Positions 46,101 to 59,971 of a DNA stretch of 64,000 bases are shown here, in pieces; positions within the stretch are counted from its first letter, which is position 1, and each line of letters begins with the position of its first letter. A model generated the notes under the pieces. It ran no database searches. It saw nothing but the letters and a program-made list of their open reading frames with translations, and was not told the origin of the DNA. Source of the stretch: Alisma plantago-aquatica. Lineage: Eukaryota; Streptophyta; Magnoliopsida; Alismatales; Alismataceae. The stretch is from positions 472,008,879-472,072,878 of the forward strand of contig OY856413.1 in the NCBI GenBank assembly GCA_963693085.1, in the 5' to 3' direction. Position numbers and translations under genes: made by a program.

Positions 46101-46900
46101 AAAAGCATGTAATTACTATTGTGACTTCAGGTGTAAGGATCACAATCACCACTATCACATTGAGATATGAATCTGACTTACCATGACATGGCTTCCATGT
46201 GTTATTCTCAAAGTGGGTCTGTCCAGTACAACTTGTTCTCTAACAAGTACTCATGTATCCGAGTTGATATCCAATTTTATTACTAAGGATACATAGTTAT
46301 CACTCAGAATTACACACTAGTTTTATGTACTAATGTTGTCCTACAATATCCTGAATAATAATAGACTAGGGACATAATAAGAATGAGTTCCCTAGATATA
46401 TGTATGATCTCATGTCCAACTCTTCAACAAAAACTATATGTCATCGATCAAATCACTCGTAGGATATTATTATACTTATTCATTATCTCAACATCAAAAC
46501 AAACATAATAAGTGGAATTGCCTTTATTAATAGTCAAATCATATGAAATGTCTCCCTATTCAATTATCACATTATGGATCTCATGACATAAAACCCATGT
46601 AACACATGATGTAATGTTGAAAAAAAGTGTGCAAATGTGTTGTGAACTGTGGTTTACTTATAAATTCAACATCTTACAGTTGATATACAAGAAACGAAAC
46701 ACATAGAGTCCATTAACCTAAGAAGGATCTATTTTGAACCAACGACACAAACTCACATTTTTCAAGAAGTGAACTTAAGTTCTCGAGAAATGAGTCCAAT
46801 CAGATTAGTGCATCAACAATACTGCAAGACAACTCCATTGGAAAACAAAGTCATCAGATCGAGGGATCGCTAAAAAAGGTAGGATCATGAGGTTTTCAAA
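43151..46900. other. TE-derived noncoding DNA, possibly a minus-strand LTR
   Basis: No gene-sized frame. On the minus strand a TATA box (45170-45180) is preceded by GTCGACTGG-type words (45290-45560) and followed by a purine-rich leader, the layout seen in other LTRs here. A minus-strand TGTAACATACC reads leftward from 43718 and could be another LTR edge. No flanking duplication was found. Confidence 0.35.
45170..45180 (-). promoter_or_regulatory. Minus-strand TATA box of an LTR-like remnant
   Basis: CTTTATATAGG reads CCTATATAAAG on the minus strand, followed by a leader-like purine-rich stretch. Promoter of an old LTR by inference. Confidence 0.4.
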
Positions 46901-48780
46901 GTCTAGTCTATGCTTCTTCTTTTAGTGTTATGATTTCATTAGTGGTAAATTATGGGACATGTCTCCATCCTTGCCTAGATGTGGCACTCTGGCACTGCCT
47001 CCAAAAAAGAAATTTAATCAAAATTATTTTCATATGAAGATATTTTTACCTTGCAACTGAAAATTCCTTGCAAAGAATTTGGAATTTACTTAATTTTTAT
47101 TTCCATCCAAGTATTTTCTCTAAAAACTACTTCACTCATAATAGAGAATTTTTGCCAAGAAAACTCTTCTTTTAAAAATTTTACTCTCCTTTTTTCATAT
47201 AATTAAACAAATTTTCCTCCTAGTTTTTTTTATGACAATAGGTTTCCCTCCCAAGTAAGATATTTTTGCCTTTAAATTAGTTCCTCATTTTCAATCAACA
47301 ACTTATTTAACCCTAAGAAAAAGTTTCTCGCCAATGTAGTTCTTAGACAAGAGTGAAATCTCCTTAAATAAACTCATGTCGTGGACCAACTATATATAAA
47401 GAATGTGAACAACAAAGAAATATTGGCTCACATTTTTTCTTCAACGATGTTTTGCTTTGTTTATTTTTAAAATAAAACTATATAATATTCTCCTTCATTT
47501 TAACTATGACATTATTATTTTATGTGCAAAATGAAATATAACAGGAGTATGTTGTTGTTATTTTTGTTAATGAAAAATTTCATTTAGTCTATCTACTATT
47601 TCAACCACTTAGATGTTAAACTTACACATGGTGAGTTTTGTAAAAAAAATCTCTCTCCTTATCTCCAAACCAATATATGAAAATATTTTATGGAGTATTT
47701 CTCTCCCTATCATTTTCCCCACACAAACATAATTAAAAAACTTTTTCTGATAGGTTTCCTTTACCCTTCATGCTTCTATTTCTCCACCATGTACCAAACA
47801 CAACCTAAGATATTATGAGAAGAAAGATGTGGTCAAATTTAGGTTTAGTGGGAAGTTAATTTTAATGAGAAAAGAGTAAGAAATATGAAAATAGAAAAAG
47901 AAGATAATGTGGCAGGAGAGAGAGAGAGGAGAGTTGTGGAGGTAGTATTATTTGTTCTATCGAAATGTGCAGAGGGAATAGGTAGAGTGAGGAGAGAGTG
48001 TAAATAAGTGAGGTATATAGAATTTTTTTTCTAACCTATTAGTTAAATGTAAGCAGCTGATTTAACAATGAAACAAAAAGTGTGAGAGAGAAAAGGTGGA
48101 CGAGTTAAAAAGGAGAGAAATCAAAAGAGCAAGTTTGAGAATGTTCATGGGAGAGGGTGAAGGTATTAGCGAACATAGAATTTAGAAAATAAAAGGAAAT
48201 GTGAGAAAAAAAAGAGAAGGTCAAGAACAACACAATATTTTAGAAGACGCCACACTGAATGGCTAATAGTTATTGACATGGTTATAAATACTTTAACGGA
48301 TTAGCTCCTTAATAGAGTATATATAGATATACGAATAAGATATGGCCATGCCCTTTCCTAGTAATTCACCTTACTCATCTTTCTTTTGCCTTCTTTATAC
48401 AAGCGTGCATGTATATACACAATTTTCAGATATTCTTAATAACCAAGCGTGCATGAATACCATCGTGATTGGTCTTTGATCTTTTTTCTGAAGGGTGCTT
48501 GGTCTTTGATCTGGTTGCCTGACAATACCCATTTTTTAAATTAATCCCCACCCATTTCTTTCGTAATTGGAATATTGTGCGGGCCTTCGCCCTTCTGCAA
48601 TACAAGACAAGACCATATGACAATTTTCCCAAGATATTAATGTAATCCAAAAACTGTTCAATACCGCTCTCATCACGTAATGAGACGCAGCACATTGCTT
48701 CGACCAAAGGGCAGGATTTAATTCCAATATTTGACTTGGTGGGTTAATTGCTGCGTTAAAGCGTCAAAATCTAGAGGCAA
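46901..48780. other. AT-rich intergenic DNA, nothing recognised
   Basis: Long A/T tracts, a short GAGAGAGAGAGAG run near 47918 and many weak direct repeats. No frame, RNA gene or clear transposon end is supported. Confidence 0.5.
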
Positions 48781-49279
48781 CTGAAACCAGTTTTATGTTT
48801 AGCGTGGACCGTCACGCCCGAAAAACGTCGCACGTGGCAGGATCCACAAATACGTACGGACTATGATTCCACAAGAGCATCTGGACCGCCATTTTAGCTA
48901 GCAAGACCATATCCACACCGTGTGCTGGCGAAGCGCGACGACAATTGGCCCTCCGCTTTCGAGTATAACCCATCCAACGACATCGAGAGGAAGGAGGCGC
49001 AGATCGACGGTGGAAGTTACACCGGACACGTCACAGCAGCCCTGAGACGCTGGCTCGACCTCGTCGCTCCCCACCCTTCATCCACTAGAGGGAAAAAAAA
49101 ATCCCCAGAATAATCCACGAGGTTCAACAAATCTCGTTTCTTTCTCTCACTGATTCACACATACACACTCTTCACACTCCCCCCGGACCTCCCTCCTACA
49201 AATACCACGCCGGTCGCCCCCACTTCTCTCGCCTTCGTCGTGACCCTTCCCTCTCCCTCCCTTCTCCCCCTAGTCTCCG
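48781..49279 (+). promoter_or_regulatory. Promoter and 5' UTR of the PDI gene
   Basis: CACGTGGCAGG at 48831 is a G-box/ABRE-like ACGTGGC site. GACACGTCAC near 49023 reads GTGACGTGTC on the other strand, one base from the TGACGTG(G/A) element bound by ER-stress bZIP factors. A TATA-like CTACAAATAC lies at 49196-49205, and a CT-rich 5' leader leads to the ATG at 49280. ER-stress induction is typical of plant PDI genes; the site assignments are inference. Confidence 0.55.
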
Positions 49280-52200
49280 ATGGCGTCGTCATCGTCTAGG
49301 GTTTGGATCTGGGCCTCCGTCCTTGCGCTGCTCCTCGTTTCCTCCGCCGCGGAGGTGGAGCAGGAGGCGTCGGGGATTGCCTCGGAGCTGACTGAAGAGA
49401 AGCACGTGCTCACCTTGGACTCGTCCAACTTCACCGATGCCATCGCCAAGCACCCCTTCATCGTCGTAGAGTTCTACGCTCCATGGTACGTTGTGAATAT
49501 ATAGTATTTGCTGATTGCGCTTCGATCGGTTGATGTTTCCTTGTTGCGGATCACTTTTTCTAGCTTCAACTGCGCATGCACTGCTTGTTTACTGGATCAT
49601 CTCGATCTGCGATTCTTAGGCCAAGACGCTTTTGACTTTTTTGATCGCGAGTGGGGTTAGGTAGGGAGTTATGTGATGTGTTTTTGTAATGAACAAACCA
49701 ATAATTTACTGGATGTTTTGCCGTTTGTCAGTCGGGTTTTCGGTTTCCCTACTGCGATCGGGGCGAATTTGCGTCCCTGAAAGTTGCGGATTTGGAATTC
49801 TGATGCTCGGTCAAGCGCACTCTGATCGCCACATACTCACTCTCCATGGATAAGTCTACGTATAGCTGTACTTCTTCCTGCTGGTTTAAAATTGCTTGTC
49901 ATGCGCTGATTCCCGCACCTCCAGCTCTTGTTCAGTTGTTCCCTCCGAAAGCTTAGCGTTTTCCCTTTTAGCACGCTGTATTTCTCGGGTACGTAATTGC
50001 AGATCTGGTTGCATGTTTTCTCAGCTGTCGCAATTCCGATTGCAGGGGATCCTCTGTCTTATACTGTTGATTTCTGAATTGTTGTTATATTGATCTTGTC
50101 ACCAGAAGTGTACTGGTTCATGAAGCATGATATAACCAAACCAGTTCCTGCTAATGTCTTCAATCTGTACCTATTACATTCAAGTTGTATGCCCGTTAGC
50201 TAGAAGTTATCCATACGGATCATCGACCCCATTGTTAAAATGGCTGATGTCGCATATGTCCAAAATATACCAGATGATAGTTATTACAATTACTTATTTG
50301 AATTGTGATTTTTCTGAACATCAATTTGATTTTTTTTGGGTTAATGTTTTATGGGCATTTACCGCTAGTTTTAGTCACAACCACAATTGTCCTGCGTAGG
50401 GGTTTTGTGCTGTTTTGTTTTTAGTTATGAGAAGGTTTCTTCATGTTCGTCTCGTTAATTTCTTTTATTTGGCAAGCAGTTGTTTTTGGTAAGCGCATCC
50501 TTAACTTTTTGCCCACAGAGATAGTTTTTTGACTAACTTTTCCTCTGTACACACAGTTTTTGACGCGGACTATTCCAATAGATAGATTGCAAGTTCCATG
50601 TTTGAAGCCTTATTATATATACATAGCTAGAACCTCCAAATTGTTTGACCCTTCAACTTGATATGCTCAATACCATAAATCTTATTTAAAATCATAATGA
50701 TTTAAATGAACTCAAGCTCCCTCCTTTTCTATGTTGTCAGGTGTGGGCATTGCATGAAGCTAGAGCCCGAGGTAATGGGTCCTTCATTATCGATATAGAT
50801 TCCACATAAATTCTCTATAATTACATTGCTTGTGGTTATCTCAAATCATTCTAATTTGGTCTTCTCTGCTGCAGTACGAAAAAGCAGCTGCGGCGCTGAG
50901 CAAACATGATCCTCCTATTGTTTTGGCAAAGGTTGACGCAAATGATGAGATCAACAAAGAACTTGCTTCCAAGTATGACGTTAGTGGATATCCCACTCTT
51001 AAGATTATAAGAGGGGACATCATCCAAGAATACAAAGGTCCCCGTGAAGCTGATGGTATAGTTGACTACCTGAAGAAACAAGCTGGTCCTGCATCTAAAC
51101 CAATCAACTCTGCTGAAGATGCTAGTACCCTCATTGATGAGAAGAAAGTCTTTATAGTAAGATGATCTTGATTTCCCTATAACTATCTATTTCCTGTTTT
51201 TTGATCCATAACTGAGGACAGACTTAATTCGAGATTTTGTCAGGTTGGTGTATTCTCGCAGCTATCAGGAAAGGAGTATGATAACTTCATTGCTGTAGCT
51301 GAGAAGCTCCGTTCGGATTATGATTTTGGCCATACCTTGGATGCTAAATTGCTTCCTAAAGGTCAACCAGATGCTGCTAAGCCTTTTGTGAGGCTGCTTA
51401 AACCTTTTGATGAACTCTATGTTGACACTCAGGTAATACAAGTACCACTTATGTATGACTAATGCAATGCACTATTTTTCTTGAGTTGCATTTTGAAGAA
51501 GGCTTATTTTATTATTTTGTTTCAGGATTTCCAAGTGGCTTCCCTGGAGAAATTTATAGACTCAGCCAGCACACCACTTGTGACTGTATTCAACAATGAT
51601 CCTAACAACCACCCATTTGTGATAAAGTACTTCAACAGTGAAAATGCCAAGGTAATTTCCGAACTCCGTACCTCGGCAGTGCTTCTGTCGAACTTTCTTA
51701 TAACTTTTGTTCCAATGTGCTGCATGAAATCAAACTGCTGATGTGCAAATCAATTTATGCTTGACCTTTGTCTAACACTGAAGTACTGTATCCCTGTTCT
51801 TAAAGTTAATCGCGTTTGTAGTTTTTGTAAAAGACTCCGATGACTTACTTTGTACACGCTATTTTAAAACATATACAAATACGGAATTGTAGAACTTGAC
51901 AAATCTACATGGAAATTTATTAACTCAAAACGACCTCATGCATTGCTTATTTATCCTTCAGTTTTTCCTGATTTCGGGAGAAGTATTTGATCATGGGCAT
52001 GGCAGTTTGCTGCTACTGTCATACCTGCTTTGTCTGTGAATGGTAACAGTTCCCAATGGCCTTTTCATTTGCTTTTTTGCAGGTTATGTTCTTTTTAGAT
52101 TTTAGTGATAAACATGTTGATGAATTCAAATCAAAGTACAATGCTGCTGCTGAGACATTCAAAAACCAAAACATGAGTTTTTTGATTGGTGACATGGAAT

Positions 52201-55200
52201 CAAGTCAAGGAGCGTTCCAGGTAATTCTGCGGTTTTATTTGGGTGAAATCATATTGTTCGGTATATGTATGTTTCTCAGCATGCTTACTGATTGGCCATT
52301 AATTGCCTCTTTTTTACCAGTACTTTGGACTCAAGGAGGATCAAGTGCCACTTGTTGTCATACAGACTACTGACGGGCAGAAATATCTGAAACCAAATGT
52401 CCAACCTGGTCAAATTGCAACATGGCTGAAGGATTACGTGGTAATCTTTGCTTTCATAAATGTGTCTTTTTGTATCGTATTAGGAGAAGCCCTTTCTCTC
52501 TCAACGAACCCTCTGCTGCACCTACATATTTGTAAACTAGGATTGTCATGGTTTTGCTGCTAGTTGCCAATGAATAACTTTGGTGGTCTTTTTGCGGGTG
52601 GAGGGTGTTTGCTGAGTGTATTTTGGATATGGTGAGTTTCCTTGCTGTTGGCGGGATTTCTGCCGTGGGTCATCTAGACCATGTTGTTGCTGTTGGTTGA
52701 GGAATAGTGGCTTTTCTTAGGAGCGACTGGGTTTGGAGGGGGGATGCCAGTTGTTGCCTTGTTGGGATGTATTCTTATTGTTTCAGACATAAAGGAAAAA
52801 ATTGTATCCATGAAGCTAGATTTGAAAGAAAGAGATAGTCGATCTCTGGTTATAGGCAGCAAATTATGACCAAACTAGTGCCTTTTGCCTGTATGTCTTG
52901 ATAATTTAAACCAGACCGAACTTTATTCATGAACCATATGCATCCGGTAAGCAACCAATATAAACTACCCATTCAAATGAAAAGAATGGTGAGATGATAT
53001 GAATTTTATTGTTGTGAAAGTGGGGTAGGTAAATTACTTCATCATACTTGATGAGAGTATCAAATATAATATAAAATTTTCAATGAATGAGAAAGATGCT
53101 TTAATCCTTTTAATCCTGCAATTAGTTCTTGATCATTGTCTGAATTTGGAGTATATTGGCTGTTATCCACGTTATATGATATTCTGAGCGTATTATAACA
53201 TTTTATGATGTTGCGACTTGCACATATCCCAGATTTTAAATTCGTATTTTTTCTGAAGAGTATGGACATTGAGCTCGTGACATATCTTGCAGGATGGCAA
53301 TGTAAAACCATATAGGAAGTCTGAACCCGTTCCCGAGGCCAACAATGAACCAGTGAAAGTAGTTGTAGCTGACAACATACATGATGTTGTTTTGAGCGGT
53401 GGAAAGAATGGTATGTTGGTAACAAGCTGAGTTCCTTTTGTGCCTTTATTATAACAATCCCCACATCATGAGTGTTGTCTGTGTTTTGATTGCTGCTACT
53501 CTAAAAAACACATTTAATTTTTTCTGTCAAGTCTGTCGGGAGTCAAATTTTGTCTCATTTAGCTTTTCAGGTGTTTTCCCTAGATTTCATCTTTTGTTTA
53601 TGTATTATTTTTTGTGGCACATCAGGCAACTGAAATATATCAACTTAATATTTAACTTTTGCAGTGTGCTCTTATACGCAGTGGCATAAATTCACAAAAT
53701 GAATAAACTGGATTTTGGATGGTTTCTTGTGTGTCTATATTTGTGTTTGCAATGTATGTGACTAGGATGATATGTAACCAGTGTGTCAGCAAAATGCCAT
53801 CCTTTCAACTGATTCATAGCAATAACAATTAACAAAGCATGATTAGTCTCATAGGCATTCAGTTGTATTGATTTTATGGGGACAAAGTGATCTTTACAAA
53901 ATGATGTTGATTTGAAAATATTCTTGCAATAATTTTATCAACTCTGCTGATTTAAGAGTGACGGTGTGTCCTGCAAGTTCAAATCAATATGCTACAATGC
54001 TTCAGATTGTTGCAGGTTCTCAAAATGCTGTATCTTTTAAGTTACCAAGGATGATATTTTTCTGTCTTTCATAGACATAACTACGAAATCAGTCATATGA
54101 TCACGGTTTCAATTAATGTATTTTCATTTATTTATTATTTCCTCCTTTTATATGCAGTTCTGGTTGAATTTTATGCACCATGGTGTGGGCATTGCCAGAA
54201 GTTGGCTCCTATCTTGGATGAAGTTGCTGTCTCATTTCAAAATGATCCAGAAGTAGTTATTGCCAAAATGGTATGACACTTCATATTTTTATGTAGCTAT
54301 ATGCTTGGTCTTTCTTGCCTTTTAACTTACCTAGGGAGGTAGCTAATTTCTTTTCCTCTTTTTTGGTATTTTTTGTTAACAGTATTCCACAATCTTTCCA
54401 GCTTCGGGTTTATTGCAGTCTACGTTGCACTGCCTTAAATTAGCAAAATTTAATGTAAACAATCATATTTAACAAAATGTGTATCTCATTTTAGAACTTC
54501 AACAGTGCATCTTTCTTCTCATAATGTTGTGTAGTGGTCCTGCACTAACACGAGGCTTAATCTTTTTTATCTAAGCTAGAATACTTGGCTAAAACTTTCA
54601 CTCATAGTTCATTGGTTAATTAGTTAGGTTGTTTGCCTCCATAGATCATTTTTTTCTTTCTTTCATAAACTAGCAACCTTGTGCATGTACTTTCCCATTC
54701 TTTTCTCATGTCACTTGGTATCTGAATTATCCTGGATCAAGTTCCACCTTTCTCCAATATACTTTTGTCTAAATTTTGAAAGAGGAACATCTTAGAAAGG
54801 CGCTTATATATTATCTACACCTTTGCTTATATATTATCTACACCTTTTCTGACGATAGCTTTCTCATACGTGAGCCACAATCTATCATTATAAGCTGTAT
54901 ATTAGGTGATTGTCACCACAACCATTTGTGTAAGCTGTATATTAGGTTATTGTCACCACATTTTAGAACTTCAACAATGCATCTTTCTTCTCATAATGTT
55001 GTGTATTGCTCCTGCACTAACACGAGGCTTAATCTTTTTTATCTAAGCTAGAATACTTGGCTAAAACATTCACTCATAGTTCATTGGCTAATTAGTTAGG
55101 TTGTTACTTTGCCTCCATAGATCATTTTTTTCTTTCTTTCATAAACTAGCAACCTTGTGCATGTACTTTCCCATTCTTTTCTTATGTCACTTGGTATCTG

Positions 55201-56469
55201 AATTATCCTGGATCAAGTTCCACCTTTCTCCAATATATTTTTGTCTAAATTCTGAAAGAGGAACATCTTAGAAAGGCGCTTGTATATTAGCCACAATCTA
55301 TCATTATAAGCTGTATATTAGGTGATTGTCACCACAACCAATTGTGTAAGCTGTATATTAGGTTATTGTCACCACAACCTTATCTTTGCAAAGCGACTGC
55401 ATTTGATGGGCTATTCAACGTGCTGTCTAGATTTAGAACCAGGTTTTGAAAATGTGGAAAAAGCTAGTTCAAAATATTCAATATATTACATTTGGGATTT
55501 GTTTTTGTCTAATTAGCCTTTTGCTCTGACGAAAGTCTGCTATAGTTGAGATGTATTTTACCAGACGATCATATCCTTTTATATGTATATGCCATGGGAG
55601 AGAAATAACATCTAATATCAAAGTGCTACGTCCGAGTTGCAGAATAAAATCCTTGATATTCAACTTTTGAAGTTTTCAATATTTGCTTGAAAATTCAGAC
55701 TTGGTCTATGAAGGTTCCCTGCTTGGCACAACTTGGTTTTCCCACTCCAGTTTTCTTAGGGTCAGAATCTGTAACATTTTCGCTTGGATAATCCATACCC
55801 TTGTAACAACTAACAAGTGCCTTTGAATTACTGTGGGCCTGTTTGCTAGGGTGTAGACTAATGGCAAAGTTTGAATTTACTATACATTTTTACATTGCAA
55901 ACTCGCACAACTACACCCAACTATACCCAACCAAACTAGCCTAAGAATCTAAGCTGCCATTTAAAGTGGAAGCTTAAGGAATTTCTGAAATTTATATGTT
56001 GTCTTTGCAGACGAATGTCACTATAAATTTATGGAACTATGAACAATGACTCAATAACACAGTGCTACTGTAAGAATAAAAAGAAAGGATACTAATTTAG
56101 AGAATGTGACATCTGATAAAACCATTTGAATACCCTCTGTTATGTTGAGATCTGTCATCAACTGACTAATTTTTGACATCTGAGAGTGTAAATTGTATGC
56201 TATAGTTGGCCATCAATGAGTTGATACATCAGATTTCCATGGTCCCTTTCTACTTCGTTGAAGTCAGTTTATACTATTTGCAGGACGCTACTGCAAACGA
56301 CATACCTAGCAATTTCAAGGTAGAGGGTTACCCTACACTGTATTTTGCAACACCCAGTGGGAAGTTGATTTCCTATGACAGCGGACGCACAAAGGAAGAC
56401 ATCATTGAGTTTATTCAAAACAATAGGGATGCAACAGCCGAAGTTAAACCTCTGAAAGATGAATTATGA
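49280..56469 (+). CDS. PDIL1: Protein disulfide isomerase (PDIL1 type), ten exons, 502 aa
   Basis: Coding exons: 49280-49485, 50741-50771, 50875-51156, 51244-51432, 51526-51651, 52083-52220, 52321-52440, 53293-53410, 54158-54270, 56284-56469. All introns are GT-AG and the frame is unbroken. A signal peptide covers about residues 1-24. Domains are a (about 37-150), b, b' and a' (about 385-490). Active sites are CGHC at 70-73 and 413-416, with cis-prolines at 119 and 458. N-x-S/T sites lie at 50 and 308. The protein ends in KDEL, the ER retrieval signal. It forms and rearranges disulfides in secretory proteins in the ER lumen. Length and a-b-b'-a' order match classical plant PDI of 500-510 residues. 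Residues after the first CGHC are MKLEPE rather than the more usual K-x-LAPE. Confidence 0.96.
54489..55380 (+). repeat. Tandem duplication in PDI intron 9
   Basis: The block starting TTTTAGAACTTCAACA at 54489 recurs at 54961 (period 472). The second copy lacks about 56 bp equivalent to 54805-54860. AAGCTGTATATTAGGT is also repeated inside each copy. Confidence 0.85.
55835..55942. mobile_element. Small MITE-like inverted-repeat element in PDI intron 9
   Basis: About 108 bp bounded by GGGCCTGTTTGCTAGGGTGTAG and an imperfect complement (CTATACCCAACCAAACTAGCCT). Such GGGCCTGTTTGG ends are common in plant MITEs. No clear target duplication was found. Confidence 0.5.
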
Positions 56470-57379
56470 TATAAGATTGTAAGTTTCCTGCTCTTTTTTT
56501 TGTTGATTATAGTGCCACTATATCTGATAGCTGTCAAAGAAAGAGTTATGAGCTGATGTTTTGAAGACAAACTGGATCTTTTTAGTTGATGCAACTCATA
56601 TCTGGGACCACAAGAGACTTCTATTTCTGTAATGAAAGTCAAACAAATGCAACCTACCCTGGTATAAAGTCAATGTTATGTTTTGTTTCATTTGCTAAAA
56701 CCTTAACACAAACCTGAATGCTGTGTTGAAGCATACAGACGACAGGAAGAGAAGGTAAAACTCGAATCACAGAGGGACCACTGAAAACGTGTGTTTATTT
56801 TTCAAATTGGTGGGGGTTTGATTGGAGTCTCAATAGTTCATGCAGCAGTGACAGATATCGATCATATTACCACCCGTTTGACTAAATGGCCCTTAGCCCT
56901 TATTTCTGATGAGATAATTCTAGCGCTCTGCTGGGATTAAGAGAGAGATTTCTCCCCCCTTATAAATAAGAGTAGGTGTCCGGTGTGTATGCTTGCTTTT
57001 TGCACTTAGCTAGCTTAGTTGCTTGGTTCGTTCTGATCGGAATAGAGCCTCACAAAGACCCTACAGACATTTTGTTCTATATTATATAGACTACTCTATT
57101 AAAAAGCAATAGTAAGACCCTATATTGTTTTTATATTATATAGACTACTCTGTTAAAAACCAATAGTATGCTGTACGGCGTGTCTGGTTTTCAACTGTTT
57201 GTGATTTTTTTCTACAATTTGGTGGTCATAATTTTTCTAAATAAATTTGAAAAAAAAGTTAGCTCATTCAATTTTGGTTAAGTTTGAAGAATGACGTCTA
57301 TGTGTTTTTATGGCTTGTGTTGGAGCTTGTGGCCGAACCACATGGTTACTAGTACTTTTTGGAACATAGGTAATTTTAC

Positions 57380-57990
57380 TATTCACAAGCTACAAGAGGT
57401 CGGGAGTCAGCTAGATATTAGACCAGTTGTTCTCTTTTAACGGGCTGTATGCAAATTGTTTGAGTCTAATTATATAATGTCAAGCAGGGGATCTCATGTG
57501 AATACAAATGCTACAGGCCTGAGAGAGTCAGTTGACAATGCTCAACAGGCACATGCCATATAAGAAGAGCACATGTAATGATAATCACAAATGTTAAGGG
57601 AGTCAACTTATATGTTTTTTGGATTGTTCTCTATTAGGGTGTGTATGTAAATTATGTGTATGCAAATTGTTTTAGGGTGTGTAGTAACTAAATATTAGTG
57701 GTCAACTCCAGTGGAGCAGATATAATTTTAATAGTGATACTCCTACAAGTTGGAGGGAGTCAACTAATAGGTAACCGAGCTGTCTCTTTTAGCGGGTCGT
57801 ATATGTAAATTGTTGCGAGTACTAATTATATTTAGTCGTCAACAATCACTTGCCCTGTTGCCTAAAAAGAGAAGCGCTAGAAGTTTTAATAGTGACACCC
57901 TACAGGTTGGGGAGAGTTAGCACAGTTTATTGAATTATATTTCTAGTGGACTGTATGTAAATTATTGTGAATCTTATATCTAATGACCCT
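57380..57990 (+). repeat. Degenerate tandem repeats of about 190 bp
   Basis: Diverged units share GGGAGTCAACTAATAGG, a TCTCTTTTAGCGGG-like string and TGTAAATTGTT, at roughly 57400, 57600, 57760 and 57910. The last unit forms the outer left arm of the foldback. Confidence 0.6.
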
Positions 57991-58965
57991 ATAAAGAGAG
58001 AGTGTTATATATGTCTTTTGGTACCAGCCTGGATGTCAACTTTCAACTGTGTTTGTTTGGCGCTAGGAAGCATAGCACGGATACGGACATGGACACGGCA
58101 ATTTTAAAAAATGTAGGACACGGACATGGTGCCGAACACGGCAAAAAATAATAATATATATATATATATTCAATTCAAATTAATTTCTATATATTAATGT
58201 AGTACCAACCGTAAACTTAACTAATCTTAATTCGGTAGTAAAACACACATGCTTAGCATGTGTCGTATGCTAGTTTTGTAAAATGTACATACCCCATAAG
58301 CATGCATATCTGGTATGTAGGGGTTCTGATTTGTGCATAAATGCATACATGCCCTATAGTGTCATTATCTTTTTCTGCATGGCTAATAAATGAGATACTA
58401 TTCAACGTCCTTACTAAGCACGTTGAATAGTATCTCATTTATTAGCCATGCAGAAAAAGATAATGACACTATAGGGCATGTATGCATTTATGCACAAATC
58501 AGAACCCCTACATACCAGATATGCATGCTTATGGAGTATGTACATTTTACAAAACTAGCATACGACACATGCTAAGCATGTGTTTTAGTTAAGTTTACAG
58601 TTAGTACTACACTCAGACATACACTAATTTTTTACTTCATTTCCGATAAAGGGGCTGGAAAAAACAAATCACAATTTTTTTGGAAAATAATTATCAATTT
58701 AAATCGATCAACCAGCTGATGAAACCTATTGTATTATTGAGATTGTAAAACAGAGATATAAACCATGCCAAACAAATACGGCAGATGTTCAGAATTAAGA
58801 AATAAAAAAATTGCAAGGCACGCCAAACAAACACCGTTGAAAGTTGGTAAGCAGGCTGGTAACAGAAGACACATATCACACACACTCCTTATAGGGCCAT
58901 TAGATATAGACACACTATAGTTTACATACAATCTGCTAAAACAATAATTCAATGAACTGTCAGCT
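57920..58965. repeat. Large foldback (inverted duplication)
   Basis: Inner arms 58197-58413 and 58414-58614 are near-perfect complements meeting with almost no loop; the right arm lacks about 19 bp. Outer arms 57920-58064 and 58819-58965 are also complementary but more diverged. Between inner and outer arms are different inserts (58065-58196 and 58615-58818). The two minus and plus 61-codon frames here are mirror images, not genes. Confidence 0.85.
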
Positions 58966-59790
58966 ATTTTTTAAAATAAATAATCAATTCGAATCAAGTA
59001 ACCAGCTGATGAAAATTATTATATTATTGAGATGGTAACACAGAAATATAAACAACCATGCCAAAAATAAGGTAGATGTTGGGAATTAAGAAATAAAAAA
59101 GATTGTAAGGCACGCCAAACCTAGGAAGCACAGACATGGACACGGGACACGGCGATTTTAAAAAATGTAGGACACGGACACGGTGCCGAACACGGCAAAA
59201 AAAAAAATGTATGTATGTATTCAATTCAAATTAATTTCTATATATTAATGTAGTACTAACCGTAAACTTAACCAATCTTAATTCGGTAGTAAAACACATG
59301 CTTAACATGTGTCGTATGCCAGTTTTGTAAAATGTACATACCCCATAAGCATGCATGTCTGGTATGTAGGGGTTCTGATTTGTGCATAAATGCATACATG
59401 CCCTATAGTGTCATTATCTTTTTCTGCATGGCTAATAAATGAGATACTATTCAACGTGCTTACCTAGGAAGCACGGATACGGACACGGACATGGGACACG
59501 GTGATTTAAAAAAATGTTGGACACGGACACGGTGCCGAACACGGCAAAAAATAAATATATTTATATATATATATATATATATGTATTCAATTCAAATTAA
59601 TTTCTATATATTAATGTAGTACTAACCGTAAACTTAACTAATCTTAATTCGGTAGTAAAACACATGCTTAGCATGTGTTGTATGCTAGTTTTGTAAAATG
59701 TACATGCCCCATAAGCATGCATATCTGGTATGTAGGGGTTCTGATTTGTGCATAAATGCATACATGCCCTATAGTGTCTTCATTTATTCT
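58065..59790 (+). repeat. Repeated hAT-like left-end units
   Basis: Units starting CTAGGAAGCA and containing GGACACGGTGCCGAACACGG, an A/T run, TTCAATTCAAATTAATTTC and a shared tail ending TTCAACGTGCTTAC begin at 58065, 59125 and 59464. A second repeated block, with AACCAGCTGATGAAA and AAGGCACGCCAAAC, lies at about 58680-58828 and 58970-59122. Confidence 0.75.
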
Positions 59791-59839
59791 AGTTCCATGA
59801 TTTAAAAAAATGTAGGACACGGACACGGTGCCGAACACG

Positions 59840-59901
<62 letters not shown>

Positions 59902-59932
59902 TGAATTCAATTCAAATTAATTTGAACACGGC

Positions 59933-59971
<39 letters not shown>

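Noticed and set aside
48922..49113. 63-codon frame upstream of PDI
   Set aside because: It lies in the GC-richer promoter and leader region, overlaps expected regulatory sites and has no motif.
58253..58575. Two nearly identical 61-codon frames on opposite strands
   Set aside because: They are mirror images produced by the foldback arms.
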